Below are positions 43,645 to 50,577 of a DNA stretch of 55,252 bases, one piece after another. This stretch comes from Alphaproteobacteria bacterium (GTDB taxonomy: Bacteria > Pseudomonadota > Alphaproteobacteria > JACZXZ01), in assembly GCA_035625915.1 (NCBI GenBank), contig DASPOR010000013.1, positions 1-55,252 of the forward strand. The letters run 5' to 3'. A program made the translations under genes and the position numbers. How positions within the stretch are numbered: the first letter of the stretch is position 1; the number at the start of each line of letters is the position of its first letter. The notes beneath the pieces were generated by a model, which worked only from the letters and a program-made list of their open reading frames with translations, was not told the origin of the DNA and searched no databases.

Positions 43645-43703
43645 TCGTATCGAATTTTCACACGGGAGGCAGCGCGATTTTTGCGCGAGAATTGGCGTAA
43701 ACG

Positions 43704-45914
43704 ATGAGGCGGAAGTCCGGCTGGAAGATTGCAATTACAGGCGTCGCCGCCTTGGCCGTTTTCGGCGTTTTCGGCATGTGGCTGATTTCGTTCATCGCAT
43801 TCAATACCCGTGTTCCGCTGCCCGACGACCTCGACCTAACCCCGCCAGCGAAGGATGTTCTGCCAGAGCTTGCCGCATTTGCGGGCGTCTGGGCCGGCGA
43901 CAGGTGGGATGGCGTATTGCCTCATGCAATGGTCGTCGAAAAAATCGACGCCGACGGCTCCGCCAAGGTCGTCTTTGCTTGGGGTACCGACCGCCGGTCG
44001 CAAACGACCCATGAGTGGGTGCGTCTCAATGCCCGCGTGATAAGCGGTCACCTGACCATGACCCTGCCAAATCGCAACGTCGCGGAATACACGATCGCGG
44101 CGAACGGCAATTTACTTGGCCGATACACGACCCCGGCCGGATGGCGCGGCTACGTTATTCTTAAGCGCCTTGTAGCGGCCAATCGTGCGGCCCTGATCGA
44201 AGAGGCTGGCAAGCGGTCCGAACCGCTTTGGCAGGAGATCGATATTCCCGAGCGCTCCCGCATTGGTGAAGCCGCCGGCGAATCGTTCACACTCCAGACG
44301 ACAGTCTACCGCGCCGACTATCCTGGCCAGCACCCGCTCATCATTCTTAATCACGGCACGGCCGGCACGTTGAGCACCGACGAAACTTATCGCTACGAGC
44401 CGCAGGCGCGCTTCTTTCTGTCACTCGGCTATTCAGTCGCCATCCCAATGCGCAAGGGTCGCGGCGATTCGGGCGGCCCGCTCTTGGAGGGCGAGAGTTT
44501 CAAGGGACCGCCTCAGCTCGAGATCGATTCCGGGATCGAGGACATCGACACGGTGGTGGAATACATGAAGGCCCAGCCCTACGTCGATCCCACGCGCATC
44601 GTCGTGGCCGGACAACAGCGCGGCGGATTGCTGGCCGCCGTGTACGCCGCCCGATATCCGGAAAAGGTGTCGGGCGTTATAAATTTTTCGGGCGGCTGGT
44701 GGCCGGAGACGATCCACGGTGGATCGATCAATACAGAGATGTTCGCCCTCGCCGGCCGCGGCGCCAAGGTTCCGATGCTTTGGCTTTACGCGGAGGGAGA
44801 TCCTTACTATTCCGAGACGCATATCGAGCGGAACTATGCGGCCTTTCGAGCGGCCGGCGGTCGCGGCCGCCTCGTCATCGTGCCCGATCCGGGTGCGGTC
44901 AAGGCCTACGGCAATGACCTCTTCGAGTGGAGTGCGAAGTGGGAAGACGATGTGCTGGATTATTTGAACGGGGACACTCGCCCCGCATGGGATGCCGGCC
45001 TGAAGCTCGTCTCTTTCGACGACCCGGTCGATCAGGGTCCGATGGAGGGTGCTGTCTTTTATCCGACCTCGGCACCCGCTGGCACGACCGATGTGGGCAT
45101 CTGGACTCTCGATGCGCGGTCGGACGTGCCACCCGCAGACGGGCGCTTTCCCTTGATCCTCGTGTCTCACGATTATGGCGGGAACCGGTTCAGTCACAAC
45201 GATAGTGCGGCTTACCTCGCGCGCCGTGGCTTTATTGTCTTGGCCATTACCCACCCTGGCGACGATGCGCGCGACCGCAGCGGCTGGTGGACCGATCGCG
45301 CGCTCATCGGCAGGGAATACGACCTGCGCAAAGCGCTTGATGGAATCCTCTCGGATGCTGCGTTCGGCCCCCACATCGATACGGGCCGGATCGGCGTGGT
45401 CGGCCATGGTCTCGGCGGCGATACCGCGCTCATTCTTGCTGGAGCAAAGCCCGATTTCGATCGTCTCAGGAGCTTTTGCCGCGATCCGTCCGCAGTCGAT
45501 GCAACATGCGCTGCGGAACGAGGGCCGCTCGCGGTCCGTCCTGGGCTCAGCGTGTTCCACGATCCTCGCGTCAAGGCGGCGTTTATCATGGCGCCTTATC
45601 CTGCCTATTTGTTCGACCGCGATGGCCTGGCCGCGGTGACGATACCGGTTCACATCGAAGAGCCGACCGCCGATCAATATTCAAAGCCCTCCTCCGACGA
45701 GAATCGACTTCGCAATCTTCTTCCAAAGTCACCGGAATACGTCCGACTCGCCGACGCCGGACACGACATTTTCGTGGCCCCTTGCCCAGAATTGCTCAGC
45801 GCCGGCGCTCCGGAAATCTGCGTCGATGCGCCGGGACTCGACCGGGTGGCTCTCCATCTGCAAATCAATGCCGACATGGCTGGCTTTTTTCGGAGGGCGC
45901 TGGGGGTGCTGTAG
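43704..45914 (+). CDS. membrane-anchored tandem alpha/beta-hydrolase protein with both serine nucleophiles replaced
   Basis: This is a 736-residue protein with an N-terminal membrane segment (residues 8-33), a beta-rich domain (about 55-155), and two alpha/beta-hydrolase-like domains (about 195-425 and 430-736). Domain 1 has the oxyanion HGTAGT and the elbow VVAGQQRGGLLAAVYAARYP, where GxSxGG is expected: residue 305 is Gln. Asp366 (EGDPYY) is kept, and the usual histidine position near GNDLF appears to be Asn404. Domain 2 has VSHDYGGN and the elbow GVVGHGLGGDTALI: residue 569 is Gly, though His687 (AGHDIF) remains. Both sites lack the nucleophile, so this may be a binding or scaffold protein. 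The call is inference. Confidence 0.82.
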   Translation: MRRKSGWKIAITGVAALAVFGVFGMWLISFIAFNTRVPLPDDLDLTPPAKDVLPELAAFAGVWAGDRWDGVLPHAMVVEKIDADGSAKVVFAWGTDRRSQTTHEWVRLNARVISGHLTMTLPNRNVAEYTIAANGNLLGRYTTPAGWRGYVILKRLVAANRAALIEEAGKRSEPLWQEIDIPERSRIGEAAGESFTLQTTVYRADYPGQHPLIILNHGTAGTLSTDETYRYEPQARFFLSLGYSVAIPMRKGRGDSGGPLLEGESFKGPPQLEIDSGIEDIDTVVEYMKAQPYVDPTRIVVAGQQRGGLLAAVYAARYPEKVSGVINFSGGWWPETIHGGSINTEMFALAGRGAKVPMLWLYAEGDPYYSETHIERNYAAFRAAGGRGRLVIVPDPGAVKAYGNDLFEWSAKWEDDVLDYLNGDTRPAWDAGLKLVSFDDPVDQGPMEGAVFYPTSAPAGTTDVGIWTLDARSDVPPADGRFPLILVSHDYGGNRFSHNDSAAYLARRGFIVLAITHPGDDARDRSGWWTDRALIGREYDLRKALDGILSDAAFGPHIDTGRIGVVGHGLGGDTALILAGAKPDFDRLRSFCRDPSAVDATCAAERGPLAVRPGLSVFHDPRVKAAFIMAPYPAYLFDRDGLAAVTIPVHIEEPTADQYSKPSSDENRLRNLLPKSPEYVRLADAGHDIFVAPCPELLSAGAPEICVDAPGLDRVALHLQINADMAGFFRRALGVL

Positions 45915-46209
45915 GAAAGACTGCAATCCACGAATTCGACAGGGTCGAGGGTCCCGAGACTGCCATCGGAAAACGCAAAAAATCGACTCGGGCCGGCTCG
46001 ACGATGGCGACTCGGCCGCGAGTATCTCAAAGTTTAGAATTACTTGAAAAGAGCCAAATTTGCTCGCATGCTCTAATGCGTTGATTTTATGGATATATCA
46101 CAACCATACCGTTCGCAATTAAGCATATTTTCTTGATTTTCGTTCCACGGTTCTGTTAAGAGAGTCTCAATCAATACTGATCATAACAATAAATGTGGGG
46201 GCAGATCCG
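45915..46209. other. AT-rich intergenic region before the M15 peptidase gene
   Basis: The 295 bases from the tandem hydrolase to the peptidase gene are AT-rich from about 46035. This is a likely promoter region; no matching -35/-10 pair could be fixed with confidence and no gene is visible. Confidence 0.35.
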
Positions 46210-46758
46210 ATGTGGGAGCCGACCAATCCAGGCCGACGGAGATTCGTGTGCGCGGGCGTTGCAGCGGTTTTCAGCGCTGTCGCCGCACCTGCATTCGCCG
46301 CGATACCGCGCCATCAAGTCAGGACTGTGAGCTTCGATAACCTTCATACCGGTGAGCGGCTCAAGGTCGATTATTGGGTCAACGGCCGCTACCTGCCTGA
46401 TGCGATGGGTGCGGTCGAACAGGTTCTGCGCGATCATCGCACCAATGAAGTTCATGCCATCGACCCGCAACTTCTCGATTTGCTCGATGCGTTGAGCCGT
46501 CGGCTTTACACCCGCGTTCCCTATCAAGTGATCTCTGGATACCGTTCTCCCGCGACGAACGCGATGCTGCGTGCACAGAGCGATGGGGTCGCCGCCCAAA
46601 GCCTCCATATGGAGGGCATGGCGATCGACATTCGCGTCCCCGGCCGTACGCTTCGTGCAGTCCACAAGGCTGCTTTGCAGCTCGAACGCGGCGGCGTCGG
46701 CTACTATCCCCGTTCCGATTTCGTGCATGTCGATGTCGGACGCGTTCGCCGCTGGTAG
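46210..46758 (+). CDS. Tat-exported DUF882/YcbK-type M15 peptidase (MepK-like murein endopeptidase)
   Basis: This 182-residue protein has a twin-arginine-type signal (GRRRFVCAGVAAVFSAVAAPAFA) and a YcbK domain. VISGYRSPATNAML, SLHMEGMAIDIRV (His133, Asp140) and FVHVDVGRVRRW (His173) give the zinc and catalytic residues of the M15/peptidase A family. E. coli MepK of the same length cleaves 3-3 cross-links made by L,D-transpeptidases. ATG at 46210 (site GGGGG at eight bases) is preferred over a GTG at 46195. A YcbB-type transpeptidase is encoded 6 kb upstream. Confidence 0.88.
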   Translation: MWEPTNPGRRRFVCAGVAAVFSAVAAPAFAAIPRHQVRTVSFDNLHTGERLKVDYWVNGRYLPDAMGAVEQVLRDHRTNEVHAIDPQLLDLLDALSRRLYTRVPYQVISGYRSPATNAMLRAQSDGVAAQSLHMEGMAIDIRVPGRTLRAVHKAALQLERGGVGYYPRSDFVHVDVGRVRRW

Positions 46759-46819
46759 CACTCGCGTGAGTCCGAAGCGATAGCCCTACGGCGCATCGAC
46801 GTCCTCATCGACCCGCCTC

Positions 46820-46957
46820 ATGCCGCACGCGGCTGTTTTCACGCAAATTCTATCGTGGGCTTTCGCTTCCCCGTTGGCACGGGTGTACGCGGCTTGCCCT
46901 AAGTTCGACGTCCACCTCGCGCGCGACGGCGTGCGCAAAGTCTATTTCGGATTTTGA
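46820..46957 (+). CDS. possible 45-codon ORF
   Basis: An ATG opens 45 codons (MPHAAVFTQILSWAFASPLA, then ending KFDVHLARDGVRKVYFGF). No Shine-Dalgarno sequence precedes it. The end looks like ordinary protein sequence and codon third positions are GC-rich, so it could also be a remnant of a degraded gene. I do not recognise a family. Confidence 0.25.
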   Translation: MPHAAVFTQILSWAFASPLARVYAACPKFDVHLARDGVRKVYFGF

Positions 46958-47028
46958 CAGGTTTCACCGGCGTCACGTTCCGGTCATCGCACCTAACGAC
47001 TAACGCATCGCCGTCGACCCTCAAAGAG

Positions 47029-47100
47029 TGACGGGCCATCGTTCCCCAACGACGGCCCGTCAGCCCTTAGGCGACCCGCCCTCCCAAAAGGAGGGGTCGC
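47029..47100. repeat. two tandem hairpins
   Basis: First stem: TGACGGGCC (47029-47037) with GGCCCGTCA (47054-47062), extended inward by TCGTT/AACGA around a CCCC loop. Second stem: GCGACCC (47071-47077) with GGGTCGC (47094-47100), with CTCC/GGAG (81-84 and 90-93) inside. Neither is followed by a T-run. They could be Rho-assisted terminators of the M15 transcript, a structured RNA, or part of the GntR leader. Confidence 0.55.
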
Positions 47101-47258
47101 ACAATGGGTCGCTTTCGAGCAAGACAAGCTCCCCCGCGGCGAGCTGTGGTTATCAACTCCTGCGCGTAGCGACCAATTTTCCTACAATCAATCCTCAACG
47201 TCCGTTTCTGTCAACCCATCTAATTTTCCAATTCCTAATATCACTTTTCGGTGACGAA

Positions 47259-47287
47259 TTGCCAGGGCTACGAACAAAATGTATACA
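47259..47287 (+). promoter_or_regulatory. sigma70-type promoter with TGTATACA palindrome before the GntR gene
   Basis: TTGCCA (47259-47264), a 17-base spacer and TATACA (47282-47287) match five of six consensus bases each. The -10 overlaps the 8-base palindrome TGTATACA (47280-47287), a type of centre recognised by FCD GntR proteins. The leader to the ATG would be about 120 bases. Confidence 0.6.
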
Positions 47288-47353
47288 ATCAGACAATGGC
47301 ATGCGCGGGTAAATCGGCGGGGCGGGGCGTCCTAAGTATCTTAAAAGTAATAA

Positions 47354-47378
47354 GTAAGTGACTTACAAGCAACTTACA
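47354..47378. promoter_or_regulatory. palindrome and direct repeat in the GntR leader
   Basis: GTAAGT-G-ACTTAC (47354-47366) is a perfect 13-base dyad. ACTTACA occurs at 47361-47367 and again at 47372-47378, one helical turn later. It is downstream of the predicted promoter and 40 bases before the start codon, a place where a repressor would block elongation or initiation. Confidence 0.45.
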
Positions 47379-47417
47379 GAGAATTTTGATCACAATTATG
47401 TGTTGTATGGAAAAAAT

Positions 47418-48077
47418 ATGAATACGTCGGGGTTGAATCTCGTTCGGACACGCAGCCTCGCAGACCAGGTCGCCGACTCGATCGTTGACGGCATTGCTAC
47501 GGGCAAGCTCAACCCTGGCCAGCGCATCGTCGAGGCCGACCTGAGCAGCCAGCTCGAGGTTAGTCGGATACCGGTGCGCGAGGCGATCAAGACGCTCGTA
47601 GCGCAAGGCATCTTGGAGGTAAGCCATCACCGCGGTGCTCGCGTCATTGCCGTCGACGGGATTTGGGTCGGGCGGACGCGTGAGATCCGCGCCGCGCTCG
47701 AAAAGCTTGCCGCACGCGATGCGCGCCGGGCGTACGCCGCCGATCCCGAAACGTTGGCGCCACTCGATGCCGTCATCGAAAGAATGGCGCGCGCCGCCCG
47801 TGAGGGAGATCGACTCGCAGTCGACAGGGCTGACATCGACTTTCACCGAGAGCTTTGCCGCGCATCGGGCAACGATGTCGTGACGATCCAGTGGAATGCG
47901 CTTGCAAGACACGCGTTCATCATTCTCGCGCGGGAAAAGCTGGCCGACGGGGATCTCCACGAAGTCGTCGATGTTCATCGCAAACTGCGCACGGCGATCG
48001 CACTCAGCGACGAGCCCTTGGACAAGATCGTCGATCGGCATATTCTCGATCGCGACCACATGGCTTTGCGCGGATAA
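47418..48077 (+). CDS. GntR family regulator, FCD subfamily
   Basis: This 219-residue regulator has a winged helix (LADQVADSIVDGIATGKLNPGQRIVEADLSSQLEVSRIPVREAIKTLVAQG) and a FCD domain with the metal-binding-type His residues (DIDFHRELCRASGN, VVDVHRKLRTAIAL, VDRHILDRDHMAL). ATG at 47418 is preferred; an in-frame GTG at 47358 is within the palindrome. The SDR gene follows after 55 bases in the same direction, so it is probably the target. Autoregulation through the leader palindromes is plausible. Confidence 0.88.
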   Translation: MNTSGLNLVRTRSLADQVADSIVDGIATGKLNPGQRIVEADLSSQLEVSRIPVREAIKTLVAQGILEVSHHRGARVIAVDGIWVGRTREIRAALEKLAARDARRAYAADPETLAPLDAVIERMARAAREGDRLAVDRADIDFHRELCRASGNDVVTIQWNALARHAFIILAREKLADGDLHEVVDVHRKLRTAIALSDEPLDKIVDRHILDRDHMALRG

Positions 48078-48132
48078 ATATCTCGTCTCCACGAACCTTC
48101 CCCAACCGGTCGACCGAAGGAGTGCCGATCCC

Positions 48133-48906
48133 GTGACAAATCCCGAACGCTTTTCCCTTGCCGGCAAGACCGCCCTCGTGATCGGAGGCTCGAGCGGTAT
48201 CGGTCGCGAAATCGCACTCGGATTTCAGGAGGCCGGTGCTCATGTCGCGGTGGTCGGCAAGACGCCCGCCAAGGTCGATGCCGTGGCGAGGATTTTGAAG
48301 GCGAAAGACTCGCGCGCGACGGGCTATGCCGCCGACGTGACCGATCTCGGCCGGCTCAAGTCGATCGTCGACGAGGTCGCCGAGCGCTTCGGCAGGCTCG
48401 ACACCGTCGTCAATTCCCAGGGCACCACCGTTATCAAGCCTTCCGAGGAATTCACGCCGGAGGATTACGATCTCATCTTGGGAACCAACCTCAGAAGCGT
48501 CTTTTTCGCGTGCGTCGAGGCCGGCCGGCATATGCTGGCGCGAGGCGAGGGATCGATCATAAATATCGGCTCGATCGCCTCGCTCGTCGGCCTGCAGAAG
48601 GCCGCACCCTATACGACCAGCAAGCATGGCGTGCTCGGCCTGACCAAGGCGCTTGGTGCCGAGTGGGCGCCGCGCGGCGTTCGCGTGAACGCGATAGCAC
48701 CCGGTTACTTTCTGACCGATCTGACGCGCGAGAGGATGAGCGCCGAACGAAGGGCGCTCGCGACCCGGCGCACGCCCATGGGTCGCTTCGGCGAGTTGAG
48801 CGAACTCGTCGGCGCCGCCATCTTCCTCGCCTCGCCATCGGCAAGTTACATCACGGGCGAAATTTTGCGCGTGGATGGCGGCTTCCTTGCTGCGGGCCTC
48901 TCCTGA
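48133..48906 (+). CDS. short-chain dehydrogenase/reductase (classical SDR)
   Basis: This 257-residue SDR has the cofactor loop GGSSGIG (18-24), an NSQG replacing NNAG (94-97), catalytic Ser147 and Tyr160-x3-Lys164 (YTTSKHG), and the C-terminal YITGEILRVDGG. It is close to gluconate 5-dehydrogenase or 3-oxoacyl reductases in general appearance. The start is GTG, with AAGGAG ten bases upstream. It is the second gene of the GntR-SDR pair, suggesting catabolism of a sugar acid or hydroxy-acid; the substrate is unknown. Confidence 0.9.
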   Translation: MTNPERFSLAGKTALVIGGSSGIGREIALGFQEAGAHVAVVGKTPAKVDAVARILKAKDSRATGYAADVTDLGRLKSIVDEVAERFGRLDTVVNSQGTTVIKPSEEFTPEDYDLILGTNLRSVFFACVEAGRHMLARGEGSIINIGSIASLVGLQKAAPYTTSKHGVLGLTKALGAEWAPRGVRVNAIAPGYFLTDLTRERMSAERRALATRRTPMGRFGELSELVGAAIFLASPSASYITGEILRVDGGFLAAGLS

Positions 48907-48973
48907 GGGTACCGGCAGCGCTCATACTGCGGAAAATGTTCCTCGTGTGGCTTTGCCGTCGTTTTCGCCAAGC

Positions 48974-49897
48974 TTATGCGCCAAGGATCGCGCCCGCCGC
49001 AATGCCGGCCTCGTTCGCGGCGATTTTTTTACCGTCCTCGAAGCGGCAGCGCAGCACCTCGATGAAGCCGCCCTGGCCGTGGATCGTGATGCTCGCCGCA
49101 CCGGTTGCCGAAACCTCCCCGATTTTCTTGCCCCGCACTTCGCCGAAGGTGCGTACAACGACCTTTTTGGCGTCGTAAAGGTAAAGTTTTCTGCCGGCGA
49201 GCGTGGTCCACGCGCCGGGCTGGGGATTGCAGCCGCGGATGAGGTTGTAGGTCTGATCGATCGGCGATGCCCAGTTGATTCTTGCCTCCGCCTCGCGCAC
49301 CCAACCTTCGTAGGTGGCCTTCCTCTCATCCTGCGGAACGGGGTTCGCCTTTCCCGCCACCACGAGATCGGCGGCCTCGACAATTGCCTTCACGCCGAGT
49401 GGAAAGAGCTTGTCGAAATAGATCGAGCCGAGTGTGTCGTCGGGGCCGATCGTCACCTCTTTCTGGAGCAGGATCGGACCTTCGTCGAGACCGTCCGTCG
49501 GACGAAAGATCGTCAATCCCGTCTTGGTGAAGCCCTTGATGATCGGCCAATTGATTGAGGATGGCCCGCGATGGAGCGGCAGCAACGACGGATGATACTG
49601 GATGGTCCCGTGCTTTGGGATCTCGCAAAAGGTCCGGGGCACGAAGGATAGCACATAGGCCATGATGCCGATATCGGCCTCGAGGCCACGGAGTGCGTCG
49701 TGGGCGGCACGCTCGGCGAATTTTGCGATTTGCAGGACATTGAGCCCCTTCGCCTCGGCGGCAGCCCGCAGCGGGTCCGGTCGGGCGCCCGGCTTTTCGG
49801 GGGCCACGAAAACGCCGGCCACTTCGTCGCCACGGGCAAGAAACGCCTCGAGGACTGCCTTGCCGAAATCCTGCTGGCCAATAAGCGCAATGCGCAT
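48974..49897 (-). CDS. formyltransferase-fold protein, 10-formyl-THF hydrolase (ALDH1L N-terminal domain)-like
   Basis: This 307-residue protein has an N-terminal formyltransferase domain with YHPSLLPLHRGPSSINWPI (His102) and PTDGLDEGPILLQKEV (Asp138), and an FMT C-terminal domain (GCNPQPGAWTTLAGRKLYLYD). The spacing and sequence match the hydrolase domain of eukaryotic 10-formyltetrahydrofolate dehydrogenase, where His106 and Asp142 are catalytic, more than methionyl-tRNA formyltransferase. The aldehyde dehydrogenase part of that enzyme is absent. GAGGGGAGG precedes the ATG at 49895-49897. It stands alone and is divergent from the molybdenum enzyme. Confidence 0.85.
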   Translation of the reverse strand: MRIALIGQQDFGKAVLEAFLARGDEVAGVFVAPEKPGARPDPLRAAAEAKGLNVLQIAKFAERAAHDALRGLEADIGIMAYVLSFVPRTFCEIPKHGTIQYHPSLLPLHRGPSSINWPIIKGFTKTGLTIFRPTDGLDEGPILLQKEVTIGPDDTLGSIYFDKLFPLGVKAIVEAADLVVAGKANPVPQDERKATYEGWVREAEARINWASPIDQTYNLIRGCNPQPGAWTTLAGRKLYLYDAKKVVVRTFGEVRGKKIGEVSATGAASITIHGQGGFIEVLRCRFEDGKKIAANEAGIAAGAILGA

Positions 49898-50104
49898 GCC
49901 GCCTCCCCTCGTGATTAGTGCCGATTTTTTCGGATCGGAGATTAGGCAGGAGCATGCTTGAAGGCAAAGCAAAATCGTCGACACTTCGGCTCAGTAACAT
50001 CCTCGTGCGCGGGCCAAGTCCCGATTGCGCGGGCAAATCTTTTGGTCGATCCTGCCGGCAACGGGCGACCTGATCGCGCGCCCGTTCGATCCCGCAGAGG
50101 ACGC

Positions 50105-50566
50105 ATGGCGAGCTTCAGCTTCAAGGTCAATGGCAGCGCGTGGACAGTCGAAGCCTGGGACCCGGATGAGCCCCTTCTCTACGCTCTGCGAAATCAGATT
50201 GGCCTGAAAGGACCCAAGTTCGGCTGTGGCCTCGGCCAATGCGGCGCATGCACCGTGTTGATCGACGGCGAAGCCGCACGGTCGTGCTCGGTCACCGTAA
50301 GCGACACGGTTGGGAAGTCGGTCATCACGCTCGAGGGTCTCGGCACGCCCGAAAAACCGCACCCCGTCCAGGCCGCGTTTATCGAGGAACAGGCGGCGCA
50401 ATGCGGGTACTGCACGAACGGAATGATCATGACGGCGAAAGCGCTGCTCGACCGTACCCCCAATCCGAGTCTCGACCAGGTGAAAGACGGTCTTGCCAGC
50501 AATCTCTGCCGCTGCGGCACGCATACGCGCATCCTGCGTGCGGTGATGCGCGCAGCAAAGACATAG
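50105..50566 (+). CDS. [2Fe-2S]-binding subunit of a molybdenum hydroxylase (isoquinoline 1-oxidoreductase alpha-like)
   Basis: This 153-residue protein has the plant-type 2Fe-2S motif GCGLGQCGACTVLIDG and the xanthine dehydrogenase-type second cluster QCGYCTNGMIM and NLCRCGTHTRILRAV. It transfers electrons from the molybdopterin subunit. AGAGGA lies five bases before the ATG. The large subunit follows after 11 bases. No separate FAD subunit is present, as in IorAB enzymes, so an external acceptor such as a cytochrome or quinone is needed. Confidence 0.92.
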   Translation: MASFSFKVNGSAWTVEAWDPDEPLLYALRNQIGLKGPKFGCGLGQCGACTVLIDGEAARSCSVTVSDTVGKSVITLEGLGTPEKPHPVQAAFIEEQAAQCGYCTNGMIMTAKALLDRTPNPSLDQVKDGLASNLCRCGTHTRILRAVMRAAKT

Positions 50567-50577
50567 GAGCGGCGTCC

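Larger units (their letters stand above)
43073..43703. other. 631-base gene-free region rich in inverted repeats
   Basis: No supported gene. It holds three repeat structures: an IR pair at 43319-43371, a dispersed palindromic element at 43422-43521, and a 72-base imperfect hairpin at 43573-43644. The motif TTCGGATT followed by C/T and G/A recurs in each AT-rich part. Reading frames across it (for instance 43091-43519) merely traverse the repeats. Confidence 0.6.
46759..47417. other. 659-base region with tandem hairpins and a leader promoter
   Basis: Between the M15 peptidase and GntR genes lie a possible 45-codon ORF (46820-46957), two adjacent hairpins (47029-47100) and, from 47200, an AT-rich stretch with a good sigma70-type promoter. 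No tRNA or known RNA family was recognised. A small RNA ending at the hairpins cannot be excluded. Confidence 0.5.

Noticed and set aside
50239-50577. N-terminal extension of the molybdopterin subunit frame
   Set aside because: It overlaps the 2Fe-2S subunit gene out of frame; ATG at 50578 has a good site and a Tat signal follows.
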